From: Tsukamurella conjunctivitidis
Lineage (GTDB): Bacteria > Actinomycetota > Actinomycetes > Mycobacteriales > Mycobacteriaceae
Reading direction: 5' to 3'
DNA length: 64,000 bases
Assembly (NCBI RefSeq): GCF_007858475.1
Contig: NZ_VIGX01000003.1
Location: 248,001-312,000, forward strand
The position numbers and the translations under genes were made by a program. The notes beneath the pieces are model-generated. The model was not told the origin of the DNA. It ran no database searches and saw only the letters and a list, made by a program, of their open reading frames with translations. This document shows, one piece after another, positions 47,092 to 54,489 of this stretch (position 1 is the first letter of the stretch; every line of letters begins with the position of its first letter).

Positions 47092-48189
47092 TTAGCTGGT
47101 GAGGACGCCTGCGATGCCGGCGGCGATCACGCCGATGACGATGAGGCCGACGACGGTGGCCATGATCAGCCGGTGCACCGTCAGCTGCCGCTGCGCGGCG
47201 GTGTGGGAGGCCTCCCAGAACGGCAAAGCCGAGCTGGGAATGTGCTCAGCGGTAGCGCCGTCACCGAATCGGTATGCCTGGGCTGTGGTGGCAACGGTGA
47301 CTGCGGGGACGGTGTGCAGGTGTCGTCCGCACGCGGTCAGCTGTTGCCAGGTGTAGAGGCTGTGCGGGTCGGGGCGAGCGTTCCAGCGAGCAGCGTCGGC
47401 GAGCAGAGCAGTTCGGGCTTCGAGAGCGAGCCGGTACTGCTCGATGAGCAGTGCAGCTCTACCCCAGAGGGTGGCGATCTTCGGGTCCGCCCACTGCACC
47501 ATCGATCGCACTTGCTCGGGCGGTGCCGTAACTGCGGCGATGAGGCCGGTCGCGGAGAGTAGGTCTGCCGCGTCGGCAGGAAGCTCACCGGAGGGAACGC
47601 CGGTGGCCACAGGAGTACTGGTGGTGGGGTCGATGCCGGTCAGTTGCAGGATCGCCGTCTTCAGCTCTGCGGTCAGCCGCGCAGCAGCGAAGGAATCACC
47701 CGCAGGCGCACTGTCGCTGCCCGACGGATTGTCGTAGTCCTCGGGTTGGGGGTCGGGGTGGGTGAGGAGGAACTCGACTGCGTCGATTCGGGCTTTCAGA
47801 TCCAGCGCCGCGGCCGCGGCGGGACTCTGCTCGTCGGTGAACAGGCGATACCAGTCACGCATCGACCGCACTGCAGGCCCCGGTCCCGCGTCACCGGACA
47901 GGCCATTGTTGTGGTGTTCGCGGGCGCGGAGGGTGAGCCAGATTAGGACCGGTGCGATGGTGTCGAAGCGATCGGGAAGGTGCCGGCCAGAACGCCAGTT
48001 CGACAGCCGCTGCGCGGTCACCCCGTGAGCTCCGGCCGCGTTCGCCGCCTCCGCGGTGTCGGCAAGGGTAGGGCTACCGGCGGCAGTGAACAGCTCCCGC
48101 AGTGCCGAGCCGAACCCGCCCTCGCCGGATCCATGCGGCGGCGTCGATGACAGCGGAGGGGGTGGAGGTACGGCGGGTGGTGTGGGCAT
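47092..48189 (-). CDS. HTH-domain protein with C-terminal membrane anchor
   Basis: 365 residues. After a Pro-rich start, a domain at about 26-95 (FGSALRELFTAAGSPTLADTAEAANAAG...VTAQRLSNWRSGRHLPDRF) has the XRE-like helix-turn-helix layout seen at the N-terminus of several actinobacterial signalling proteins. The middle is variable and acidic-to-neutral; the C-terminus is one transmembrane helix (RLIMATVVGLIVIGVIAAGIAGVL, about 341-363). This arrangement would place a DNA- or protein-binding domain on the cytosolic face. ATG 48189 directly follows the TAG of the upstream gene. Confidence 0.7.
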   Translation of the reverse strand: MPTPPAVPPPPPLSSTPPHGSGEGGFGSALRELFTAAGSPTLADTAEAANAAGAHGVTAQRLSNWRSGRHLPDRFDTIAPVLIWLTLRAREHHNNGLSGDAGPGPAVRSMRDWYRLFTDEQSPAAAAALDLKARIDAVEFLLTHPDPQPEDYDNPSGSDSAPAGDSFAAARLTAELKTAILQLTGIDPTTSTPVATGVPSGELPADAADLLSATGLIAAVTAPPEQVRSMVQWADPKIATLWGRAALLIEQYRLALEARTALLADAARWNARPDPHSLYTWQQLTACGRHLHTVPAVTVATTAQAYRFGDGATAEHIPSSALPFWEASHTAAQRQLTVHRLIMATVVGLIVIGVIAAGIAGVLTS

Positions 48190-48483
48190 CTACTTCGCTG
48201 TCGGCGAGCTTCGCAAGGCCTGCCAGAGGGCGGTGGCGCCGGCGACGGTGAAGTGGCTGGCGATCATCATCGCTAGCACGAACGCAAGGAACACCCAGGG
48301 CATGCCGATCTTCGCCCCCCAGCTGTTCAGGTGGGAGACGGCAAATGAGCACCCGATCAACAGGGCCGCACCGAACAGCAGGCCGATCAGCTTCATCGCC
48401 ATCGCCCGCTGCGCGTCCGCCGCCTCCGCCGCCGGGTCACCACCCACTGGCGGTGCCGCTGTGTCCGACACCTGCTGCGTCAC
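48190..48483 (-). CDS. Small two-helix membrane protein
   Basis: 97 residues with two transmembrane helices (LIGLLFGAALLIGCSFAV about 32-49; IGMPWVFLAFVLAMMIASHFTV about 59-80) and short charged ends. No similarity recognised. Its stop touches the start of the HTH-anchor gene, so the two are co-expressed. The hydrophobic hairpin might partner the toxin membrane anchor or the porin; this is only positional. Confidence 0.6.
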   Translation of the reverse strand: MTQQVSDTAAPPVGGDPAAEAADAQRAMAMKLIGLLFGAALLIGCSFAVSHLNSWGAKIGMPWVFLAFVLAMMIASHFTVAGATALWQALRSSPTAK

Positions 48484-48828
48484 ACAATCCCCCTGTTCCG
48501 AGCCCCGAAGTAACCCGAACCGCCACTCACCATTGGCGAATCAGCGGTTGCTGTCACCGAACACCAACGCACGTTACACGCTGCCACGCCCCCGTGCCGC
48601 GGCGACGCTTGCAAATCCGATATGCCTGAATACAGACCCCCTTGAAAGGGTCTGTATTTTACAGACCCCGGTCTGTATTCGGACACATTTATGCCCCTCT
48701 ATCTGCGGTGATGACATGTGGTGGCGTTTTGGGGGTTGACAAACCCTCCTGGTGTGGTTGATTGCCGGCATCACGCGACAACTCGTCGCATCCCCCTGGT
48801 TCATCCCCCCTCTTCGAGGAGCTTGTCG
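48484..48828. promoter_or_regulatory. Divergent promoter region with two nested TACAGACC inverted repeats
   Basis: This 345-base gap separates the divergent porin-side and toxin-side transcription units. IR1: TACAGACCC at 48631-48639 and GGGTCTGTA at 48648-48656. IR2: TACAGACC at 48660-48667 and GGTCTGTA at 48670-48677. The half-site occurs four times in 47 bases, a strong operator candidate for the HTH protein. Around it the DNA is AT-rich. GAGGAG at 48817-48822 is the toxin ribosome site. Confidence 0.7.
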
Positions 48829-51564
48829 ATGTCAGAAAACAGCCCCAGCCCCGGTGGCTCAGCCGAAGGCGGGCGTCCGCCCCAGCCCACACCGCTCCCT
48901 GCGGGTGGCCCGCGGCACGCCCGCAACACGCCCGCGGGTGATACCGCCCAGTTCCCGGTGCAACGCCCCAACCCGAGCGGGGAGGCTGGACAGCGGCCGC
49001 AGCTGCTACAGCAACGTCTGCAGGGCACGTTCCTCACGATCATCGGCCTCGCCGGGATCGTCGGCGGTGTCCTCTTCTCCATCGAAGCGCCCCGGTTCAC
49101 CCCGGTGCCGGTGGTGTTCTTGACCTTCTGGCTCGTCATGGTCATCGTCGGCCGGATCCTGTTCACCGGACTGAACAAGCTCCGCGAAGCCGGCGTCGGG
49201 GCCCCGGCGCCGCAGCAGGTGCGCGCCGCTGCCGCGGTCGCCGGGATCGTGGTCGCGGTCGGGATGATGGGCTTCGCCGCCACCACCGCAGGCAGCGGCA
49301 CCGCTGCGGCGGCGCCGTGCCCCGGTGGAGGGCCTGCAACGTGTGGGCCGACCGGACCGGACTTGACCTTTGCTCCCCCGACCGGCCAGGCCACCGCTCC
49401 CGGAGAGCAGCCAGGCCAGCAGGGCGGTCAGGACCAGCAGGGCATTGCTACCTCCCCGGCGAAGGGTGGTGACAACGGCCCCGGCATCCAAGCCCAAACA
49501 CCCGAGTTCGGCACCCCCGGCCAGCAGGCCCCGAACATCCCCGGCAACGAACAACCCGGCCAAGGCGGCCAGCAACAGCCGACGCAGGGCCAACAGACCG
49601 GCCGGCAGAACCCGGTCCGCACGACCGCACCCGGACGACCCGACCAGACCGGTCAGCAGCAGACCGGCCAGCCGACGCAGTCCGGACAGCCCTCCCAGTC
49701 GACGGTGACCGTCACGCAGACCCAATCGCAGTGTCCCGCTCCCGGCGCCGCCGGCAGTGGCGGCGCCCCCGGTGGGGGCAACGGTGGACCCGGTGCGCCC
49801 GGCACGGAAGGTGGCAGCGGCCCCGACGGGGACGGTGAGAACAAGGACGGCGCACCGTCATGGTCCTACCTCGTCGCCGAAGCCACCGGTGTCATGGCCG
49901 GCCGTCGCCGCAACACCAGCGGCGGTTCCAAGCCCACCGCCGATCAGGCGTGGAAGCTGTGGGACCAAGCGCAGCCCGGTGGCAGCGCCGGCCGCACCCC
50001 GGAGGAGATGGCCAAGATGGCCGGTCTCAAACTCAACCCGGACGGCACCAGCGCCGACCCGAGCTACGACATCATCACCGTCCCCAAGGAAGACGGCGAC
50101 TACCAGAAGCTGATCCTGATGAAGAACCAGGACGCTCCCAAGCAGTACCGGTTCCCGCTCAACACTCCCGAGGGCGGCCGCTCGGTCAAGAACGACGACG
50201 GCTCCATTTCCGTCTTCGACCGCAACGGCGAGCAGGTCGGCCAGTTCAACGCCCCCTGGGCCTACGACGCCAACGGCAAGGAAGTACCCACCTGGTACGA
50301 CATCGACGGCGACGAGATGGTCCAGCACATCGAGCCCGGGCCGGACAACGTCTACCCGATTATCGCCGACCCGTTCTGGGACAAGGTCAAAAGCGTTGGC
50401 AGCGGCGTGAAGAACTTCGGCGCCGGCGTCGGCCGCAGCGTTCTCGACACCGCTGAAGGTGTCGGAACCATGGTCGCCCACCCCGTCGACACCGCCAAGG
50501 GCATGGCACCCCTCGTCGGCCTCGGCGGCGACGGTGCACCCGGCGTCGGCGACTCCTGGAAAGCCGTCGGCAACGCTTTCATCGCGAAGGATGACTTCGA
50601 CCGCGGCGACACCGCATACGCCTCCGGCAAGGTCGTCGGCAACGTCCTCCAGACAATCGTCGATCCCACCAAGGGCGCAGGAAAGGTCGCCTCCACCGCC
50701 GGCAAGGTCGCCAAGGGAACCGAGGAAGCCGCCCAGGTCACCGCCAAAACAACCAGCAAAGCAGCAGAAGCCGCCGGAGACGTAGCCAGCACCGCCGGCA
50801 AGACTGCAACGGATGCGGCTGGTGACGCAGCGAGTACCGCAGGCAGAACCGCGACTGATGCCGCAGGTGATGCGGCCAGCACCGCAGGCAGAGCCGCGAC
50901 AGACGCCGCGCAAACAGCCGGACGAGCCGCGACAGACGCGGCAGGTGATGCAGCAAGCACCGCAGGCAGGGCTGCGACGGATGCCGCAGGTGATGCGGCC
51001 AGCACCGCAGGCAGAGCCGCGACAGACGCCGCAGGTGATGCAGCAAGCACGGCGGCGCGTGGCGGTGCTGAATCAGCGGGTAGCGCGGGGTCGAATACCG
51101 CGCGAGCGCTGGCGGAAGCTGCGGAAGGCGGCCTCACACCCCCGTCAGGAAAGATCCTGGAGATCTCGCATCCGCCGGCGAAATTCACTGTCGACCAGAT
51201 CAATCAGGAGATCGCGAAGCTTGTAGAGCTAAATCTTGACTCGATACTCAATGATGGTCTGACAATAACGAAGCCCGTACGTTCAGGGTTCGATAGTATT
51301 AAGCAGAATTTCCTGTCGGCGCTCGGGAACGCGCCGACCAACGCTGCTGGTAAGTTTCTTGTCCCGAAGGGATGGAATGTAGATCACATAATTGACCTCC
51401 AACTGGGAGGGGAAAATGCGCTGGGAAACCTACAGCTCCTTAACGCGTCAGTCAATCAGAGTATGGGCGTTCGTATCGCGAACGCAATCAAGGCGGCCGG
51501 ACTTGCCGAAGGGGATTTGATTTCCGAGATCATTTGGAAGGGTGGACAATCTCTAGTACGCTAA
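48829..51564 (+). CDS. Membrane-anchored polymorphic toxin with HNH-type nuclease tip
   Basis: 911 residues in five parts: a Pro/Gly-rich start; three transmembrane helices (about 66-86, 94-113, 132-152); a disordered Gln/Pro/Gly linker (about 175-345); a conserved chassis (about 345-640) ending in YPIIADPFWDKVKSVG, a motif frequent in actinobacterial polymorphic toxins; an Ala/Thr/Asp repeat (unit ATDAAGDAASTAGRA, about 650-744); and the tip (about 777-911) with WNVDHIIDLQLGGENALGNLQLLN, an HNH/Endo VII-like nuclease signature (DHI plus Asn-rich helix). ATG 48829 follows GAGGAG. Base composition shifts to AT-richer at about 51180, exactly at the tip, as in toxins that swap C-terminal modules. 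Confidence 0.82.
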   Translation: MSENSPSPGGSAEGGRPPQPTPLPAGGPRHARNTPAGDTAQFPVQRPNPSGEAGQRPQLLQQRLQGTFLTIIGLAGIVGGVLFSIEAPRFTPVPVVFLTFWLVMVIVGRILFTGLNKLREAGVGAPAPQQVRAAAAVAGIVVAVGMMGFAATTAGSGTAAAAPCPGGGPATCGPTGPDLTFAPPTGQATAPGEQPGQQGGQDQQGIATSPAKGGDNGPGIQAQTPEFGTPGQQAPNIPGNEQPGQGGQQQPTQGQQTGRQNPVRTTAPGRPDQTGQQQTGQPTQSGQPSQSTVTVTQTQSQCPAPGAAGSGGAPGGGNGGPGAPGTEGGSGPDGDGENKDGAPSWSYLVAEATGVMAGRRRNTSGGSKPTADQAWKLWDQAQPGGSAGRTPEEMAKMAGLKLNPDGTSADPSYDIITVPKEDGDYQKLILMKNQDAPKQYRFPLNTPEGGRSVKNDDGSISVFDRNGEQVGQFNAPWAYDANGKEVPTWYDIDGDEMVQHIEPGPDNVYPIIADPFWDKVKSVGSGVKNFGAGVGRSVLDTAEGVGTMVAHPVDTAKGMAPLVGLGGDGAPGVGDSWKAVGNAFIAKDDFDRGDTAYASGKVVGNVLQTIVDPTKGAGKVASTAGKVAKGTEEAAQVTAKTTSKAAEAAGDVASTAGKTATDAAGDAASTAGRTATDAAGDAASTAGRAATDAAQTAGRAATDAAGDAASTAGRAATDAAGDAASTAGRAATDAAGDAASTAARGGAESAGSAGSNTARALAEAAEGGLTPPSGKILEISHPPAKFTVDQINQEIAKLVELNLDSILNDGLTITKPVRSGFDSIKQNFLSALGNAPTNAAGKFLVPKGWNVDHIIDLQLGGENALGNLQLLNASVNQSMGVRIANAIKAAGLAEGDLISEIIWKGGQSLVR
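50783..51060 (+). repeat. In-frame tandem repeats in the toxin gene
   Basis: Seven near-copies of a ~45-base unit encoding A-A/T-T-D-A-A-G-D-A-A-S-T-A-G-R. It is coding and in frame, forming a spacer between chassis and nuclease tip; repeats of this kind favour length change by slippage or recombination. Confidence 0.8.
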
Positions 51565-51612
51565 GATTGCAGTATCTCTCCCCTGTTGCCGCCCAAGGAA
51601 AGGCTCGACCTA

Positions 51613-52176
51613 ATGGCTACCGTTGAATCAGGAGACTCGTCTAGCGGTGACGCTTTCGTGTCAATCGGAAGTGGCGCGATGCAAGTGTATGACGCCAACG
51701 CTGCAAGCACACTGTCTAGCATCATCAGTGCAATCCTAGGCAAGCAGGCTAGGGTCATCGCAGGAGACTGGCGCGGTGTGCAGTACTGGGTCGATGCCGG
51801 CGAAGGTGGTGCCGCTAGCTCGCCGGTTTGGATCTTTGATCCATCTACGATGGGAAATGATCAAACTGTCGATCTCGCGGCGTTTGTGCGCCTACTTCCG
51901 AGCGAAGCGATGCTAAATGCTGTTGACGCATCTTCATTTAACGCATGGCTGAGCTCAAATGACCGATCCTCGATAGGGGAATCGGAGTGTGTTCCCGTTA
52001 ATCCTCCTCAGTTTGTTTCAGGCTTGGAGGATCCCAGCGACCGGGCGAATCATACTGTTTCCACAGCTGAGTATCTGATCTACTGTGCAAAAGCACTGCG
52101 GGTGATGAAAGATCTAGGACTCCGCTCCGGAGATCCGATTCCGGAGAACTTTAGCGAATTGGTATCGGCAGTCTAG
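51613..52176 (+). CDS. Probable immunity protein (DUF1851/Tdi1-like)
   Basis: 187 residues, soluble, 48 bases after the toxin. The block GDWRGVQYWVDAG...VWIFDPSTMGNDQTVDLAAFVRLLPS (about 50-97) has the same order as the T6SS immunity Tdi1/DUF1851 C-terminal module: DWxGxxxxVD, then V-F-x-P-x-T, then an F-x-x-L-helix. I therefore propose immunity to the HNH toxin, based on fold pattern and position. The gene is AT-richer than the porin side, matching the toxin tip. ATG 51613 follows AAGGAAAGG; TTG 51586 is an alternative. Confidence 0.65.
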   Translation: MATVESGDSSSGDAFVSIGSGAMQVYDANAASTLSSIISAILGKQARVIAGDWRGVQYWVDAGEGGAASSPVWIFDPSTMGNDQTVDLAAFVRLLPSEAMLNAVDASSFNAWLSSNDRSSIGESECVPVNPPQFVSGLEDPSDRANHTVSTAEYLIYCAKALRVMKDLGLRSGDPIPENFSELVSAV

Positions 52177-52225
52177 CAGAGCGGAATTGAAGTAGTCTCG
52201 ACGAAATTTGCTGAAAGGTCTTTTA

Positions 52226-52786
52226 ATGAGTATTGACGCTAGCGTTCGGCGGGGAGTTGCCGGAGGTTTGATTGCAACGGTAATGGGGTCAGTGCTGGCT
52301 ACCGGGGCGGTTTCCGCCGATCCAGGGCGTGTCGCAGCCGGGCCCTTGTCGATGTCGCGAGCGGCGCTGGCTGGGTGGAACGTCTCTGGTCCCGATGCAG
52401 AGGGCACGACAGCTGCCTCGGTAAAGCTGCCGGGAAAGAACTGGGCATCGGTCGTCGAGCTTGGGATTACGGGCGCTGACGGTCGGGCGAGCGAGGATGT
52501 GGCGCGGTCGATCGTGCTCAATGCACCGAATACATCAGGTTACGCGAAGAACAAGGCTCGCGTGGTTGGCCTAGCTGTCACTCCGACCAATATCTCCGGC
52601 GTCCCGGCGACCCGTGCTACAGCGAGCATCGAGGTGCAGGGAGCTCCTGTGCCCGCGGATCGATTCCATGTGGTTGTCGTGAACACCAAGCCTCAGACCT
52701 ACTTCGTTTCCGCCGTCCCCTTTGAGACTGCAGATCGCATCGCGCAGGCAAACGCGGCGGAATCAGGGCTCATCGCGAACCGCTAG
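52226..52786 (+). CDS. Small secreted protein, paralogue of the gene at 45356
   Basis: 186 residues. Signal peptide (LIATVMGSVLATGAVSADPG, about 14-34). The mature region parallels the 45356 product: SMSRAALAGWNVSG, VVGLAVTPTNISGVPATRATASI, FHVVVVNTKPQTYFVSAVPFE. ATG 52226 follows GAAAGG by 7 bases. It begins 49 bases after the immunity gene and ends at a strong hairpin, so it is the last gene of the toxin operon. Presence of one copy at each end of the cargo suggests duplication and selection for two partners. Confidence 0.68.
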   Translation: MSIDASVRRGVAGGLIATVMGSVLATGAVSADPGRVAAGPLSMSRAALAGWNVSGPDAEGTTAASVKLPGKNWASVVELGITGADGRASEDVARSIVLNAPNTSGYAKNKARVVGLAVTPTNISGVPATRATASIEVQGAPVPADRFHVVVVNTKPQTYFVSAVPFETADRIAQANAAESGLIANR

Positions 52787-52792
52787 AAACCT

Positions 52793-52840
52793 CGATCGAA
52801 CCCGGACACCGAGACATGAGTTGATGTCCGGGTTCGATCG
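52793..52840 (+). terminator. Terminator at end of toxin operon
   Basis: Perfect 16-bp inverted repeat (CGATCGAACCCGGACA at 52793-52808; complement 52825-52840) with a 16-base loop, 6 bases after the stop of the secreted-protein gene. No T-run, so it may act with Rho or as a bidirectional element. Confidence 0.75.
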
Positions 52841-53765
52841 TTCATGAGACACCTCGACCGATGACCCGTTCGCCCAGGGCACACGTGTAACGCGACCCGT
52901 GTCCGCAGCAACGTCACGCACTCCACCGTTTCCGATACAGTCCGCGAGGGCTGTCGGAGAAGGGGTGCGTGAGCAGACCGAACCCTTTGGGAAGGGTTGG
53001 CCGTGGTTGACGCGACTGATGACAAGACGCCCGGTGCGGTGCCCGGGGATGATCGATGCTGCGACCTGAGAGAACTTCGATCCGAAGCGTCTGACCGAGC
53101 AGCGGAAAAGATGGGCAGCCGACGCGCTCACCCACCGCGATCCTCGACGCCCGCTTCATGACCGACATACTGGCAATCGTACGGCCGAGACAGCGCCGCA
53201 GCAGGGCACCGTATGAGGCGTTCCCACCTCTGCCCCCATACGATGCCTCAACTCCGTAGGACAGCCACGGATACCCATGACTACTCCGCACCATTGACTC
53301 AGGTCAAGCGGCACGAGCGCACTTCCACAGATTCCACGAGACCCGCTGTAGCTCACTTAAAATCCGCTCAGTCCGGGTTCGAATCCCCGTGGGGGAACCT
53401 CGTTCTCGCAGGTGGATGGCGTTTTCGCAGTCTCCCCCGGCTTGTGCACGTCACCCCTGCTACCCCCGTGCACCCACCCGCGCTCGTGACAATTGCTACG
53501 GCTTCCTGTCGACACGCCGTAGGATGCGGGTTTGACGCGACTCAAGAAGGCAGGTCCCCCTCGATGCCGGACGGCCCACCACCTGGCCATGCTCGTAGGC
53601 AACGGCCTGAGCGTGGGTCCCGGCCTCAAGCGTTGCCGCGAGACCGGGACCGTTCGACTAGAGCGCGCCGATGTTGGTACCAAAGCCGTAGTGTTTCAAC
53701 GACCGCATCGGTGTGCACTGCCTTCAGTATAGGCGACCTCAACCGTCCGCCGTCACCCAACGCGC
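52841..53765. other. Gene-free right part of island with tRNA remnant
   Basis: I see no credible gene in this stretch. At 53353-53400 there is a degenerate tRNA piece: an anticodon-like loop CTTAAAATCC, then GGGTTCGAATCCCC and GTGGGGGAACC, the 3' half of a tRNA (loop suggests TAA, Leu-like), with one mismatch in the T-stem and no 5' half. It may be the scar of another integration event. Confidence 0.45.
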
Positions 53766-54000
53766 CTACTGGCCTCCGAATAGCTGGATCACCGAGGCAA
53801 GCTCCTCGGTCGGCGGCGTGGCCGCGGGCAGAGCAGGGGCGGGCAGCGTGTTGAGCGCGCCGCCATCCTCCTCGGGGATCCAGTCGCCGTAGGTATCCGG
53901 GGTCAGCGTGAACGTGCCGTGGCCGAGCCACCGCGACACCTGCATGAAGTGCATACCCCAGCCATCAGCTGCATGGTGGCGAACGTGGCCGCAGATCGTG
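53766..54000 (-). pseudogene. Tyrosine integrase, C-terminal fragment
   Basis: The minus strand reads WGMHFMQVSRWLGHGTF...TPDTYGDWIPEEDGGALNTLPAP...VIQLFGGQ, the last part of an actinophage-type integrase: box-II His-proximal GH motif and catalytic-Tyr DTYGDW are kept. Upstream sequence matches the expected RHHFATMQLMA-type helix only after a change of frame near 53955, so it is truncated and frameshifted. It differs from the island integrase at 42460-43942 and is a relic of a second element close to attR. Confidence 0.6.
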
Positions 54001-54393
54001 CAGACGGACGCCGTGGTGCGCCGGCTCGGCGGCGCGCGTCTTTGTGGCGGGCCTCGCGGGTTGGCTCGCCGGTAGACCAACGGCGATCAGCGCGGGCTTC
54101 AGGATCGTGTTCTAGAAGGCCCCTTCGCCAACGGCACACGCTACGGCCTCCAAGTTGTCGTGTAACCACCGTCGTTCATCCGGCTGGACCACCCGCACTT
54201 CTGGCGGCCGGGCGCTTCTTCTCGCTGCCCACCCCGGCGTCACCCCGGCCGCTGCGGGTAATCAGGCGATGGTTGGCCGGTGTCCGCTACTGCTCAACCG
54301 GTGCGCAAATAGTCGCCCTCACCTGCGTGTCTGCGGAATCGACAATCGCATCTTGCCTGGTCATACGTCTCGGAGCACGGTAGGACTAACGCT
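54001..54393. other. No gene seen before attR
   Basis: Several short frames are open on both strands, none with convincing protein-like sequence or ribosome sites. Probably degraded island DNA between the integrase remnant and the right attachment site. Confidence 0.5.
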
Positions 54394-54437
54394 CTCATAA
54401 TCCGCTGGTCGTGGGTTCGAGCCCCACCTGCCCCACC
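54394..54437 (+). repeat. Right attachment site (attR): copy of tRNA-Met 3' half
   Basis: Exact 44-base copy of 40702-40745 (CTCATAATCC to the first two bases of CCA). Only the 3' half of the tRNA is present and no 5' half precedes it, so it is an attachment-site scar rather than a second tRNA gene. Confidence 0.9.
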
Positions 54438-54489
54438 GACCGAAAGGTCATCGCGGAATTCCGCTTGCGGCCCCGGATACGTTGGATCC

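Larger units (their letters stand above)
40702..54437. mobile_element. Integrated genomic island in tRNA-Met (about 13.7 kb)
   Basis: The island is bounded by 44-bp direct repeats of the tRNA-Met 3' half. Inside lie a tyrosine integrase (frameshifted), a serine recombinase, a phage-like fragment, two conserved hypotheticals, an MspA-family porin, HTH and small membrane proteins, a polymorphic toxin with its probable immunity protein, paralogous secreted proteins and integrase remnants. No relaxase, coupling protein, replication initiator or phage structural operon is visible, so transfer probably relied on a helper or is lost. Several intergenic and toxin-tip regions are visibly AT-richer than the surrounding chromosome. 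Confidence 0.88.

Noticed and set aside
48631-48677. Attachment or insertion-sequence ends of a mobile element
   Set aside because: The inverted repeats are two separate hairpins inside one promoter region, without transposase or flanking duplication; operator reading is simpler.
52763-53131. A 122-codon minus-strand gene after the toxin operon
   Set aside because: It crosses the terminator hairpin and overlaps the end of a good gene; no protein-like pattern.
53357-53683. Protein ending in PPRGFEPGLSGF on the minus strand
   Set aside because: This ending is a known artefact of translating the T-arm and acceptor end of tRNA genes; here it reads through a tRNA remnant.
54391-54440. A second tRNA-Met gene
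   Set aside because: Only the 3' half (44 bases) is present and no acceptor or D-arm precedes it; read as attR.
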